Origin: Algicella marina
GTDB lineage: Bacteria; Pseudomonadota; Alphaproteobacteria; Rhodobacterales; Rhodobacteraceae
Assembly (NCBI RefSeq): GCF_009931615.1
Contig: NZ_CP046620.1
Span: 3,084,501-3,148,500 of the forward strand
DNA: 64,000 bases
Direction: 5' to 3'
Shown here: piece after piece, positions 1 to 8,831 of the stretch
How the letters are laid out: the number at the start of each line of letters is the position of its first letter
Position numbering within the stretch: position 1 is the stretch's first letter
Made by a program: the position numbers and the translations under genes
The notes under the pieces: generated by a model
What the model saw: the letters and a program-made list of their open reading frames with translations, nothing else
Told to the model about the DNA's origin: nothing
The model's database searches: none

Positions 1-2
1 AC

Positions 3-560
3 CTAGGCGCCGGTCCCGAATACAACGACCCCGAGCATCCGGTGCAGGCAGCCGTCCGCGCGGCTTTTGAAGACATGACTGGCGAGATCAGCCCCGGCTA
101 CGGCATAGACGGATGTTCCGCCCCCAATTTTTCCTGCACTCTCAAAGGGCTCGCCGTAGCCATGGCGAAAATGGCCACGCCGGAAAGCCTGCAGGGAAGC
201 CGCCGCGCCGCCGCCGAAGCACTGGTGCAAGCGATGATCGCTCATCCACTGCTTGTCGCCGGCGAAGGCCGGGCCTGCTCCGAACTGATGGCCGCCTGCG
301 GTGGACGCGCTGCGGTCAAGACCGGGGCCGAAGGCGTGTTCGTCGCCATCCTCCCCGAACACAAACTCGGCATCGCCCTGAAGATCGAGGACGGCACCAC
401 CCGCGCGTCGGAGGCCGCAATGGCCGCACTGCTCGTCCGCCTGGGTCTGTTGGAGCGTGATCACCCCGCCGCGGAGCGCAGGATGAAGCGGCCGGTGATG
501 AACCGCCGCGACATCCTCACCGGCCATATCCGCGCCGCAGAGTTGCTGCTCTCGCCGTGA
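3..560 (+). CDS. L-asparaginase II family protein, C-terminal part (5' end outside window)
   Basis: The frame is open from the window edge (first full codon at 3) to the TGA at 558-560, so only the last 185 or so residues are seen. The sequence resembles the AnsA-type (Rhizobium etli-like) asparaginase II family. Typical stretches are GYGIDGCSAPNFS, where a conserved G-x-DGC segment sits, and VKTGAEGVFVAILP, followed by ALKIEDGTTRA, resembling the K-DG motif of this family. The predicted role is hydrolysis of L-asparagine to aspartate and ammonia in the cytoplasm. The stop overlaps the GTG start of the next gene by two bases, which suggests co-transcription. The family call rests on motif recognition only. 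The N-terminal part was not visible. Confidence 0.8.
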   Translation, partial: LGAGPEYNDPEHPVQAAVRAAFEDMTGEISPGYGIDGCSAPNFSCTLKGLAVAMAKMATPESLQGSRRAAAEALVQAMIAHPLLVAGEGRACSELMAACGGRAAVKTGAEGVFVAILPEHKLGIALKIEDGTTRASEAAMAALLVRLGLLERDHPAAERRMKRPVMNRRDILTGHIRAAELLLSP

Positions 561-1696
561 CGCAAGGCACCGCCCGCGTCCTGCATATCCACGCCGGGCT
601 GCCGAAGACAGGCACCACTGCCCTGCAACGCTTCCTCCACCTCAACCGCACCCGTCTGGCCGGTCGCGGCCTGCTCATGCCGGATACCGGGCTGGAGGAG
701 GCCCGGGGAAACCACCATGAGTTGGCGCAGAAACTCGGCAGCTACAACCCGCTGCACCGCAGCGCCATGGCCCGCCAACTCGCGGCGGAGATCGATGGAT
801 TGCCAGCCGGGGACATCCTGATCTCCAGCGAGTTTGCTTATCTCATGTGCCGTTACGCCCGTGGCATCACCGGTTTTCGTGCCCTCGCTGCCCGTGGCTA
901 CGCCCTGAAGTTCTACCTCTTCGTCCGCCCGCAGCCGGACCTCGCAGTGTCCTCGCACGCGGAATTCCTGCGCAACATGCTGTTTCCACAGAGTTTTGAC
1001 ACCTATCTAAACCTTAACTTCCCAAAGCTCGGCGGCGATTTTTCCGCTGCTTCCGCCCTGCTGAATTCGGTCTCACCGGGCAACGTGAAAGTACTGCCTT
1101 ACACGGAAACATGTCGGAGAAGTGGCGTCTGGTGGGATCTGCTGGCTGAGATGGGTCACCGGATATCAGATGAAGAACGCACCAGCTTTACACCCCCGGG
1201 TACAGTCAACGTTTCGCTCGATGCCGTTGCCGTGGCGGCACTGTTCGATTCCCTTCAGCAACTGGAAACCTCCCGCAGCATCCGCCGCTGGACCCGCCGC
1301 CGCCGCCTGCGCGATGTCCTGCTGCCGCTCACGGAGGAAATCAAGGACAAGGGCCGAGTTTACAATCCGCTGCCCCCCTCGGCACGCAAGGCACTCTGGC
1401 AACAATTCGCCCCCCGCAACGACATCTTCGCCCGTGAGCAATGGGGGGAGAACTGGGACACGATCTTCGCCGCGGAAAGGGCCTCCGCGCCGGAGTTGTC
1501 ACTTTTCGATCGCCGCACCGGTTTGCCAGAAGAGGCCGAACGCTACGACAGATACCGCGCGCACCTGATGGATCCCATGCTCACGCGCATTGCCCGGATG
1601 AACGCCGCCGCCCGCCGCCCATCGCTCGCTATGCTCGGCAGACCCCTGGATTATGCGGGTGACGCCATCCTCCGCGCCCGTGTGACGGGCCGCTGA
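557..1696 (+). CDS. sulfotransferase-like P-loop protein
   Basis: This is a 379-residue protein starting at a GTG that overlaps the previous stop codon (GTGA). Near the N-terminus (residues about 8-22) it has HIHAGLPKTGTTALQ, a P-loop like the 5'-phosphosulfate-binding loop of sulfotransferases (PKTGTT). Residues about 75-105 (ILISSEFAYL and following) fit the Rossmann-like core. The rest is divergent, with several basic, tryptophan-rich stretches. The natural donor would be PAPS, but acceptor and cellular role cannot be read from the sequence. A second protein with the same N-terminal motif lies at 32646-33563 beside glycan genes. No signal peptide was seen, so it is probably cytoplasmic. 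Family-level call only. Confidence 0.65.
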   Translation: MTQGTARVLHIHAGLPKTGTTALQRFLHLNRTRLAGRGLLMPDTGLEEARGNHHELAQKLGSYNPLHRSAMARQLAAEIDGLPAGDILISSEFAYLMCRYARGITGFRALAARGYALKFYLFVRPQPDLAVSSHAEFLRNMLFPQSFDTYLNLNFPKLGGDFSAASALLNSVSPGNVKVLPYTETCRRSGVWWDLLAEMGHRISDEERTSFTPPGTVNVSLDAVAVAALFDSLQQLETSRSIRRWTRRRRLRDVLLPLTEEIKDKGRVYNPLPPSARKALWQQFAPRNDIFAREQWGENWDTIFAAERASAPELSLFDRRTGLPEEAERYDRYRAHLMDPMLTRIARMNAAARRPSLAMLGRPLDYAGDAILRARVTGR

Positions 1697-1874
1697 GTCT
1701 GCTTGCCCCGACGGCGCGGCGGGAGTATGAACCGGCCATGATAAGCTTTTTCGACATGGATGACCGATCCCGCCTGCCTTGGCGCTTCTTCGGTGCAGAG
1801 CGGACGCGGCGCGCCCGGCGCTGAGCCGTGCAATCGCCATTCCCTGTCCCCTGACACAGAACATGAGAAAAGCC

Positions 1875-3278
1875 ATGTCCGCAAAAACACTCTATGACAA
1901 AATATGGGATGCCCATCTGGTTCACGAAGAAGCCGACGGCACCTCCCTGCTCTACATTGACCGACACCTCGTGCACGAGGTCACCAGCCCGCAGGCCTTC
2001 GAGGGCCTGCGCATGACGGGCCGCACCGTACGCGCACCGGAAAAGACCACTGCCGTGCCCGATCACAACGTGCCCACCAGCCTCGACCGCGCCAAGGGCA
2101 TCGAAGACGAGATGAGCCGCATCCAGGTCGAGGCGCTGCGCCAGAACGCGAAGGATTTCGGCGTCGAGATGTACGATGTCGATGATGTCCGCCAGGGCAT
2201 CGTCCACATCATCGGCCCCGAACAAGGCCTCACTCAGCCTGGTATGACGATCGTCTGCGGCGACAGCCACACCGCCACGCACGGCGCCTTCGGTGCGCTG
2301 GCGCACGGCATCGGCACGTCCGAGGTGGAGCATGTGCTGGCGACGCAGACGCTGATCCAGAAGAAATCGAAGAACATGAAGGTCGAGGTGAAGGGCAAGC
2401 TCGCGCCCGGCGTCACCGCCAAGGACATCACGCTTTCCGTCATCGGCCGCACCGGCACTGCCGGCGGCACCGGCTATGTGATCGAGTACATGGGCGAGGC
2501 GATCCGCGCCTTGTCGATGGAAGGCCGGATGACCGTTTGCAACATGGCGATCGAGGGTGGCGCCCGCGCCGGCCTGATCGCGCCTGACGAGAAAACCTTC
2601 GCCTATGTGAAAGGCCGCCCGCACGCGCCCAAGGGCGGCAACTGGGAACTGGCCGTCGAATACTGGAAGACCTTGTTCTCTGACGAGGGTGCACATTTCG
2701 ACAAGGAAATCGTCCTCGACGCGGCGGAGATCACACCGGTGGTCACATGGGGTACCAGTCCCGAGGACGTGCTGCCGATCACCGGCATCGTTCCCAACCC
2801 CGAAGACTTCAAGGGCGGCAAGGTCGACGCCGCGCGCCGCAGCATTGAGTACATGGGCCTGACACCGGGCCAGAAGCTTTCCGACATCGAGATCGACACC
2901 GTCTTCATCGGCTCCTGCACCAACGGGCGGATCGAGGACCTGCGTGAGGTTGTGAAGGTGATGGAAGGCCGACGCGTCAAGGAAGGGCTTCGCGCCATGA
3001 TCGTTCCGGGCTCCGGCCTCGTGCGCGCGCAGGCCGAGGAAGAGGGTATCGCCCAGAAGCTGATCGAAGCGGGCTTTGACTGGCGCATGGCTGGCTGCTC
3101 GATGTGCCTCGGCATGAACCCCGACCAGCTTGCCCCGGGTGAGCGCTGCGCCTCTACCTCCAACCGCAACTTCGAGGGCCGCCAGGGCCGGGGCGGGCGC
3201 ACGCACCTCCTCTCTCCGGGCATGGCTGCCGCTGCCGCCATCACCGGACGGCTGACCGATGTCAGGGAGATCGTCTGA
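1875..3278 (+). CDS. leuC: 3-isopropylmalate dehydratase large subunit
   Basis: LeuC, with LeuD, converts 2-isopropylmalate to 3-isopropylmalate in leucine synthesis. The protein is 467 residues, the normal length for the bacterial family. The three cysteines that hold the 4Fe-4S cluster are visible at C348 ([12 protein letters not shown]) and at C408 and C411 ([10 protein letters not shown]). The substrate-binding segment [13 protein letters not shown] is intact. The ATG at 1875 ([15 protein letters not shown]) is preferred because it fits the conserved N-terminus. An in-frame ATG at 1863 is possible. The stop overlaps the leuD start by one base, so the two subunits are translationally coupled. 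Confidence 0.97.
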   Translation: MSAKTLYDKIWDAHLVHEEADGTSLLYIDRHLVHEVTSPQAFEGLRMTGRTVRAPEKTTAVPDHNVPTSLDRAKGIEDEMSRIQVEALRQNAKDFGVEMYDVDDVRQGIVHIIGPEQGLTQPGMTIVCGDSHTATHGAFGALAHGIGTSEVEHVLATQTLIQKKSKNMKVEVKGKLAPGVTAKDITLSVIGRTGTAGGTGYVIEYMGEAIRALSMEGRMTVCNMAIEGGARAGLIAPDEKTFAYVKGRPHAPKGGNWELAVEYWKTLFSDEGAHFDKEIVLDAAEITPVVTWGTSPEDVLPITGIVPNPEDFKGGKVDAARRSIEYMGLTPGQKLSDIEIDTVFIGSCTNGRIEDLREVVKVMEGRRVKEGLRAMIVPGSGLVRAQAEEEGIAQKLIEAGFDWRMAGCSMCLGMNPDQLAPGERCASTSNRNFEGRQGRGGRTHLLSPGMAAAAAITGRLTDVREIV

Positions 3279-3883
3279 TGGAAAAGTTTACGAAAATCGA
3301 GGGCGTTGCGGCGCCGCTGCCGCTGGTCAACGTCGATACCGACATGATCATCCCCAAGCAGTTCTTGAAAACAATCAAGCGCACAGGGCTTGGCGTGAAT
3401 CTCTTCGACGAGATGCGTTACAATCAGGACGGCACGGAAATCGAGGATTTCGTTCTCAACAAACCGGCCTATCGCAACGCGCAGATCCTGGTGGCCGGTG
3501 ACAACTTCGGCTGCGGCTCATCGCGTGAGCATGCACCATGGGCACTGTTGGATTTTGGCATCAGGGTAGTAATTGCTCCCTCCTTTGCCGACATCTTTTT
3601 CAACAATTGCTTCAAAAACGGTATCTTACCAATCATATTGCCACAGGAAGATGTGGACAAACTGATGGATGATGCGCAACGTGGCGCCAATGCCGTGCTT
3701 ACGGTGGATCTGGAACAGCAGACCATTCAAGGCCCGGACGGAGGCTCCATCTCGTTCGAGGTGGATTCCTTCAAGAAGGAATGTTTGCTCGGCGGGCTTG
3801 ATGATATCGGGCTGACGCTGAAAAATGAGACAAAGATCGGCTCGTTCGAGGCAGCCTATGCCGAGCGCGCGCCTTGGCTCTAG
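3278..3883 (+). CDS. leuD: 3-isopropylmalate dehydratase small subunit
   Basis: This is the small (swivel) subunit of isopropylmalate isomerase, 201 residues, the usual length. The signature [13 protein letters not shown] begins at about residue 78, and the N-terminal [14 protein letters not shown], which lies at the active site, is intact. It starts at the ATG of TGATG, overlapping the leuC stop. It functions as a cytoplasmic heterodimer with LeuC in leucine biosynthesis. leuB lies 3 kb downstream on the same strand, separated by two complete genes and two gene remnants, so the leu genes are clustered but not contiguous. Confidence 0.97.
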   Translation: MEKFTKIEGVAAPLPLVNVDTDMIIPKQFLKTIKRTGLGVNLFDEMRYNQDGTEIEDFVLNKPAYRNAQILVAGDNFGCGSSREHAPWALLDFGIRVVIAPSFADIFFNNCFKNGILPIILPQEDVDKLMDDAQRGANAVLTVDLEQQTIQGPDGGSISFEVDSFKKECLLGGLDDIGLTLKNETKIGSFEAAYAERAPWL

Positions 3884-3926
3884 CGGCGTTTCCGTCCTGA
3901 GCCACTGAATTGGGAAGGGGAAGTCG

Positions 3927-4733
3927 GTGTTTTCACGATTGATCGGCGCACTGGTCAGAGCCGGGCTCGTGATCATCGTGATCGCCACCCCCTCCCTCCT
4001 CCTGCCGGAGGCGAGTGTCAGCGTTGCTAGCCAGGAAATCTCGCTGATTCTCGGTGGCGTCATCGCGGCATTCACACTGTTCGAGTATGCGTCCACCCAT
4101 CCGGGGCTGATCGATTTCCGTTTCGCTCCGCCCTACAATCGCATCCGCTTCCTCGCCTTTGCCATGCAGATTCTGGCACTGGTTTTCCTGTGCCGGGCGC
4201 TGGAGGGAGAAGACAACTTCTCCTCAAACCTCATCAGCCTGTCGGATCAGATGATCGGTTGGCTCAGCTTCCCGCTCTCCCCTGTCAACGTTGCAGCCGA
4301 CATGATTGCTGCTGGCGAGGACCCGACACTGGCGCTGCTCCTGTCTCGGGCTGCCGCCCTCAGCTTCTTTGTTACCTTCTGCTCTCTTGCATTCTTCGCC
4401 GTGTTCCTTTGGCTGTTCAAATGGCCGGTTGGACGACGAGATTTTAATCTTTGGGTAAACCTGCCGACGTTCGAGCCCGGGTACGGTCGTGATGTGGAGC
4501 GCAGGCTTAGCCGTGACGGTGTGATCAACCTGCTTTCGGGCGTCGTCTTCCTCTACATCCTGCCGGTATTGCTGTCGCGTACCTCCGGATGGTTCGATCC
4601 TTCGGTCTTGAACAATTACCAGCCGCTCGTCTGGGGCGTGACTCTCTGGGCCTTCATTTCCGGTTCGCTGGTCATCCGCGGGGCCGCCATTCTGAAGGTC
4701 GCCATGCTGGTGCGGCGATCCCGCGGCGCGTGA
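3927..4733 (+). CDS. multi-pass membrane protein of unknown function
   Basis: This is a 268-residue protein with a GTG start preceded by GGGGAAG. Hydrophobic segments are visible at about residues 5-26, 36-52, 70-88, 145-170, 198-215 and 232-252, so it is probably an inner-membrane protein with five or six spans. No catalytic motif or known family was recognised. It ends in RRSRGA, and its stop overlaps the GTG start of the secreted EEP-family gene, so the two are probably co-expressed. The pairing may mean a shared surface or export-related task, but this is inference from gene order only. Confidence 0.7.
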   Translation: MFSRLIGALVRAGLVIIVIATPSLLLPEASVSVASQEISLILGGVIAAFTLFEYASTHPGLIDFRFAPPYNRIRFLAFAMQILALVFLCRALEGEDNFSSNLISLSDQMIGWLSFPLSPVNVAADMIAAGEDPTLALLLSRAAALSFFVTFCSLAFFAVFLWLFKWPVGRRDFNLWVNLPTFEPGYGRDVERRLSRDGVINLLSGVVFLYILPVLLSRTSGWFDPSVLNNYQPLVWGVTLWAFISGSLVIRGAAILKVAMLVRRSRGA

Positions 4734-5881
4734 AGGCGCTGCTCGGAAGCTTTCTCTGCCTTCTCTGCCTCGCCCTGCCCACATGGGCAGAAACGATCCG
4801 CGTTGCGACCTATAACGCCTCTCTCAGCCGTTCGGCGCCCGGTCTGTTGGTGAAGGCTCTCATGGACGCGGAGCAGGACTCCCAGATCGCAGCGGTGATT
4901 GGCGTAATCCAGACGGTCCGGCCAGACATCCTGTTAATCAACGAGTTCGACTACGATTCCGACGGCGTTGCCCTTGAACTGTTCACCGAAGCGCTGGCCG
5001 CCGGTCCGGACGGGTTGAAAATGCCACACAGCTTCCTCGCCCCCAGCAACACCGGCGTCTACACCAACCTTGATCTCGACGGCGACGGAAGATTGGCGGA
5101 GCCGGAGGACGCCTTCGGCTACGGTCGCTTCCCCGGACAGTACGGCATGGTGCTTCTGTCGCGTTTCCCGGTAGAGACTGCCGCGTCGGCCACCTTCCGC
5201 ACGATGCTCTGGCAGGACTTGCCCGGTGCACTGATGCCCGAACGCCCTGATGGCGCCCCGTTCCCATCAGCAGATGTCCATGCCTCTGCCCGGCTCTCCT
5301 CCAAGTCACACTGGGATGTTGCCGTTGTAACACCCGGTGGTCCGCTACGCCTTCTTGCCTCCCATCCCACGCCCCCGGTCTTCGACGGACCTGAAGATTT
5401 CAACGGCCGCCGTAACCATGATGAGATCCAGTTCTGGTCCCTCTATCTGAACGGCGCCTTGCTGCCGTCTGACACTGGCGTCAGGACCTTCGCCGGCCCG
5501 CCGTTCGTCATTCTCGGCGATCTCAACGCCGACCCGATGGATGGCGATGGCCGAAGAGAGGCATTGCAGGCACTGTTGGCCCGGACCGACGTAAACGACC
5601 CCGTCCCACGCAGCCTCGGTGCGGTCGCTGCAAGCAAAAACCAAGGCGGCGTAAACGCCAACCACAGCGGTGACCCGGCCCTCGACACCGCCGACTGGAA
5701 TGATGAGCGCGGACCGGGAAACCTCCGTGTGGATTATGTGCTGCCGTCCAGCGACCTCATCGTGATCGACTCCGGTGTCTATTGGCCACCACCGGGCACG
5801 GCGGGGGCAGATTTGATCGGGCAGGGCGATCCTGTGAGTTCCGATCACAGGCTTGTCTGGGTAGATATCAGATTGCCATGA
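4730..5881 (+). CDS. exported endonuclease/exonuclease/phosphatase (EEP) family protein
   Basis: This is a 383-residue protein starting at GTG 4730, overlapping the previous stop. Residues 1-21 form a Sec signal peptide (LLCLALPTWA then ETIRV). EEP-fold motifs follow: IRVATYNAS near residue 24, an INEFDYD metal-site segment around residue 65, LGDLNADPMDGDG in the C-terminal third, and the final SSDHRLVW catalytic Asp-His. This is the layout of secreted alkaline phosphatase/nuclease-like proteins that act in the periplasm or outside. The substrate (DNA, phosphodiester or phospholipid) cannot be told. The 3' end overlaps the end of the convergent epimerase remnant by 37 bases. Confidence 0.85.
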   Translation: MKALLGSFLCLLCLALPTWAETIRVATYNASLSRSAPGLLVKALMDAEQDSQIAAVIGVIQTVRPDILLINEFDYDSDGVALELFTEALAAGPDGLKMPHSFLAPSNTGVYTNLDLDGDGRLAEPEDAFGYGRFPGQYGMVLLSRFPVETAASATFRTMLWQDLPGALMPERPDGAPFPSADVHASARLSSKSHWDVAVVTPGGPLRLLASHPTPPVFDGPEDFNGRRNHDEIQFWSLYLNGALLPSDTGVRTFAGPPFVILGDLNADPMDGDGRREALQALLARTDVNDPVPRSLGAVAASKNQGGVNANHSGDPALDTADWNDERGPGNLRVDYVLPSSDLIVIDSGVYWPPPGTAGADLIGQGDPVSSDHRLVWVDIRLP

Positions 5882-6574
5882 ACGTGCGCGGATTTGTTCG
5901 TCAATCTGCCAATCAGCGGTGACAGAGCCACCTCGACCGGCGTATGCTCAAAGTCCGGCAATTCTGCCTCGAAAGCAGCAGCGTCGAAACAATGCGGATG
6001 CCGCCACAGGTATCGCATCTCCACCATCCCCGCCGCCAGTGACCAGAACGGCGCCAGCATCCGCAACGGCCACCACGACATCCTGCTCAGCATTGGCTCC
6101 CGACCTGTCACGTGGGCAATCGCGTCAGAGAGTTCCCGTCCGGTCAGAGTGTAACCGGGGAAGGCGATATCGGTAAACGGCGGCAACTCCGCCCTTTTCT
6201 CCGCCAGCATCGAAGCAGCCCGGCCAAGGTCCGGCAGATATGCCCACGCGTGCGGCACGTCGAAGGGGCCGGGATAGTTTATCCTGTTACTGGCCAATTT
6301 CCGCAGGATACCGTCGCCCAGCCAGGTACCTTCCGGGTCATCGTCTATGAAATCCCCGGCCCGCAATACAATCACCCTCACGCGCCCCGCGGCCACCGCG
6401 GAGCGATAGGTGTCCTCCATTTCGATCCGGATCCTTCCCTTCGGCGTTACCGCCACGTGCTCCACGCCCGGATGCCACGGCGCAGGCTGAATACCGAAGT
6501 TGTAGGCATTTCCCGGCACGATCAGTGTAGCTCCACTCCGCTCGGCCGCGTCGATTGCCAGACGGGTAATGGCA
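5845..6574 (-). pseudogene. NAD-dependent epimerase/dehydratase-like gene, 5' third deleted
   Basis: On the minus strand a convincing epimerase-like reading frame begins abruptly at AITRLAIDAAERSGATL (about 6572) and runs to the TGA at 5845, with IVPGNAYNFG, VRVIVLRAGDF and VPHAWAYLPDLG. The last looks like a normal extended-SDR C-terminal half. The first 95 or so residues that should carry the Rossmann GxxGxxG cofactor loop are absent: upstream codons read as arginine-rich nonsense. The frame happens to stay open further upstream, but that part matches nothing. The break coincides with the 5' break of a LysR remnant on the opposite strand. The product is presumably inactive. The parent may have been a divergently controlled NmrA/epimerase-type oxidoreductase. 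Confidence 0.7.
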
Positions 6575-6575
6575 G

Positions 6576-6779
6576 ATGACCTGCGCCGCCTGCGGAATCG
6601 GCATAGGCCAGAAGATCCTCGGCCGGGCCAACCCGGACCTCGTCGAAGTTCTGCCTGAACTGGCTCTGCCGACCCTGCCGCTTTGGCTGACAGCGCCAGA
6701 AGCGCTGCGCACCAGCCCGCGCATTCGTCGGATGTGGGACTTCCTTGCCACGAACCTCGGCGCCTGGCTCGACGCTTGA
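6576..6779 (+). pseudogene. LysR-family regulator, C-terminal remnant
   Basis: About 67 codons ending at the TGA at 6777-6779 read as the end of a LysR effector-binding domain: AACGIGIGQKILGRANPDL resembles the usual AGxGIxxLP segment, and LWLTAPEALRTSPRIRRMW is the typical terminal strand and helix. The helix-turn-helix and most of the effector domain are missing. Homology starts where the opposite-strand epimerase homology stops. An ATG at 6576 is present by chance or could give a short useless peptide. The simplest reading is the surviving 3' end of a regulator that once faced away from the epimerase. Confidence 0.65.
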
Positions 6780-6833
6780 CCCTGCCGGAGCGAGCGGCTA
6801 CGCGAAAGCCAAACGAAAGAGCGAGGAAGTGAC

Positions 6834-7940
6834 ATGTCCAATCCCACCCTTCTGATCCTGCCCGGCGACGGTATCGGCCCCGAAGTGATGACCGAGGTTC
6901 GCAAGGTGATCGACTGGATGGGTTCGTCCCGCGGTATTTCCTTCGATGTGTCCGAGGCGCTCGTGGGTGGCGCGTCCTATGATGCGCATGGCACCCCGCT
7001 AACCGACGAGACGATGGAACAGGCTCAGAGTGTCGATGCGGTTCTTCTTGGCGCCGTCGGCGGACCAAAATACGACGATCTCGATTTCTCCGTAAAACCG
7101 GAACGCGGTCTCCTGCGTCTGCGCAAGGAGATGGATCTCTACGCCAACCTGCGCCCGGCCCAGTGCTTCGACGCGCTGGCCGATTTCTCCTCGCTCAAGA
7201 AAGATGTCGTTGCCGGTCTCGACATCATGATCATCCGCGAACTCACCTCCGGAATCTATTTCGGCGAACCGCGCGGCATCATCACCGAAGGCAATGAGCG
7301 TATCGGCATCAACACCCAACGCTACACCGAAAGCGAAATCGCCCGCGTCGCCCGCTCCGCCTTCGAACTGGCCCGCAAGCGTGGCAACAAGGTCTGCTCG
7401 ATGGAGAAGGCCAACGTTATGGAGTCGGGCGTACTCTGGCGGCGCGTGGTTACCGAGGTACATGAAGCCGAGTATTCCGATGTGGAACTTTCCCATATGT
7501 ATGCCGATGCCGGCGCCATGCAGCTCTGCCGCTGGCCGAAACAGTTCGACGTCATCGTCACGGACAACCTGTTCGGCGACCTCCTGTCCGACGCGGCCGC
7601 CATGCTCACCGGCTCGCTCGGTATGCTGCCCTCCGCCTCGCTCGGCGCGCCGATGTCGAACGGCCGCCCGAAGGCGCTGTACGAACCCGTTCATGGTTCC
7701 GCACCCGATATCGCAGGCCAGGGGAAAGCCAACCCCATCGCCTGCATCTTGTCCTTCGCCATGGCCCTGCGCTATTCCTTCGACCTCGGCGAAGAAGCGA
7801 CGCGCGTGGAGCAGGCAGTGGAGAAGGTTCTCGCAGATGGCCTGCGTACTGCCGACCTGATCGGCGAGGAGGGCGTTAGCCCGGTCTCCACCAGCGCCAT
7901 GGGCGATGCCATCATCGCAGCGCTGGACGCCAGCGTCTGA
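6834..7940 (+). CDS. leuB: 3-isopropylmalate dehydrogenase
   Basis: LeuB oxidises 3-isopropylmalate with NAD, giving 2-ketoisocaproate after decarboxylation, in leucine synthesis. The 368 residues match the family length. The N-terminal [13 protein letters not shown], the isocitrate/isopropylmalate dehydrogenase signature starting at N245 ([16 protein letters not shown]), and the NAD-binding [15 protein letters not shown] starting at Y283 are all intact. The ATG at 6834 has a GAGGAAG ribosome-binding site. It follows the LysR remnant by 54 bases, so its promoter may lie in or before that scar. A strong terminator hairpin follows. Confidence 0.97.
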   Translation: MSNPTLLILPGDGIGPEVMTEVRKVIDWMGSSRGISFDVSEALVGGASYDAHGTPLTDETMEQAQSVDAVLLGAVGGPKYDDLDFSVKPERGLLRLRKEMDLYANLRPAQCFDALADFSSLKKDVVAGLDIMIIRELTSGIYFGEPRGIITEGNERIGINTQRYTESEIARVARSAFELARKRGNKVCSMEKANVMESGVLWRRVVTEVHEAEYSDVELSHMYADAGAMQLCRWPKQFDVIVTDNLFGDLLSDAAAMLTGSLGMLPSASLGAPMSNGRPKALYEPVHGSAPDIAGQGKANPIACILSFAMALRYSFDLGEEATRVEQAVEKVLADGLRTADLIGEEGVSPVSTSAMGDAIIAALDASV

Positions 7941-7971
7941 ACGCACAGAAACCGGATTTCTTTGCCAGTAG

Positions 7972-8003
7972 GCCGCAGCCGTTAGCTGCGGCTTAACTTC
8001 TTT
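7972..8003 (+). terminator. rho-independent terminator after leuB
   Basis: An 8-bp perfect stem (GCCGCAGC at 7972-7979, GCTGCGGC at 7985-7992) with a five-base loop is followed by TTAACTTCTTT. It lies 31 bases after the leuB stop and just before the next gene. Confidence 0.8.
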
Positions 8004-8044
8004 CGGTGATCAGTCTGCATATCCATGCAGCAGTCGAGGAAACC

Positions 8045-8707
8045 ATGGCAGCCACCGCATCTTTCGTCCCGGAGAACGCCTTTCCCCAGATCAAGGCCGT
8101 CGTCGGCCCGGTCCGCTCCATCGTGTTTGAAGGGCTGGCCCTTTTGATGAGCAAGCCGGCCGCCGAATTCAGCGATGAGGATGTGGCGCGGGTGGAAAAC
8201 TGTTCCGAGGTACTGCGGCAGGCATCTGACATGCTGGACAAGGACATTCCCACGCATTTCGGCAGTGGCAGAATGAACTGGCCGGCGGAGCTGAAGGCCG
8301 CTGTCGCCAGTTCCGCCAGACTCATCAGCGAGGTGAACTCGCGCCTTAGAACGGCCCTCGACGGGGCGCGTGAGGGCCGAGAAATATCGGACTCTCTGCG
8401 ATCTCTTCTTACGTTCACACAGACGAAGATGCGACCGGAGGTCGATACTCTGTTCGACATGTTGACGACATATTTCAACGATCACAGCCGCCAGACAGCT
8501 GCCGATGACCGGGAACTCATCAAATCTGCGATGCAACAGATCGACAACATTTCCATGTCGATCAACCTCATTTCCCTGAACGCTTCCGTGGAAGCGGCGC
8601 GCGCCGGTGAGGCCGGCAAGGGATTCGCTGTGATTGCTGCGGAAATTCAATCATTAAGCTCTGAATCGAAGAAAGCGGTGGATTCTATCCGTCAGAGGCT
8701 CGCGTGA
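8045..8707 (+). CDS. short soluble methyl-accepting chemotaxis-like protein
   Basis: This is a 220-residue protein with no membrane segment and no PAS or HAMP domain. Its C-terminal 50 residues contain the MCP hairpin-tip core ([20 protein letters not shown], then [14 protein letters not shown]), the part that contacts CheA and CheW. The protein ends soon after, so the descending helix of the usual long MCP hairpin is very short. The N-terminal 150 residues are helical with no recognised sensor. The ATG at 8045 is chosen for its CGAGGAAACC ribosome-binding site. A GTG at 8006 in frame is an alternative but would begin just after the terminator. It may be a cytoplasmic chemotaxis adaptor or receptor, or a shortened receptor. 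Confidence 0.65.
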   Translation: MAATASFVPENAFPQIKAVVGPVRSIVFEGLALLMSKPAAEFSDEDVARVENCSEVLRQASDMLDKDIPTHFGSGRMNWPAELKAAVASSARLISEVNSRLRTALDGAREGREISDSLRSLLTFTQTKMRPEVDTLFDMLTTYFNDHSRQTAADDRELIKSAMQQIDNISMSINLISLNASVEAARAGEAGKGFAVIAAEIQSLSSESKKAVDSIRQRLA

Positions 8708-8754
8708 TCCCTCTTGCCACCACCGCGAACCTGCCTTAAACGCAGGGTCCGTGT

Positions 8755-8831
8755 CGGAGTGTAGCGCAGCCTGGTAGCGCACCTGCTTCGGGAGCAGGGG
8801 GTCGGAGGTTCGAATCCTCTCACTCCGACCA
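8755..8831 (+). tRNA. tRNA-Pro (anticodon CGG)
   Basis: A 77-base cloverleaf is visible. The acceptor stem CGGAGTG pairs with CACTCCG. The anticodon stem CCTGC/GCAGG encloses loop TTCGGGA with anticodon CGG, reading proline codon CCG. The T arm has GGTTCGAATCC. Discriminator A and an encoded CCA (8829-8831) follow. tRNA 3' ends are common integration sites, and the 1.4 kb after this one is decayed DNA. Confidence 0.97.

Noticed and set aside
1629-3206. 525-codon minus-strand frame opposite leuC
   Set aside because: Shadow of leuC, whose iron-sulfur motifs are intact.
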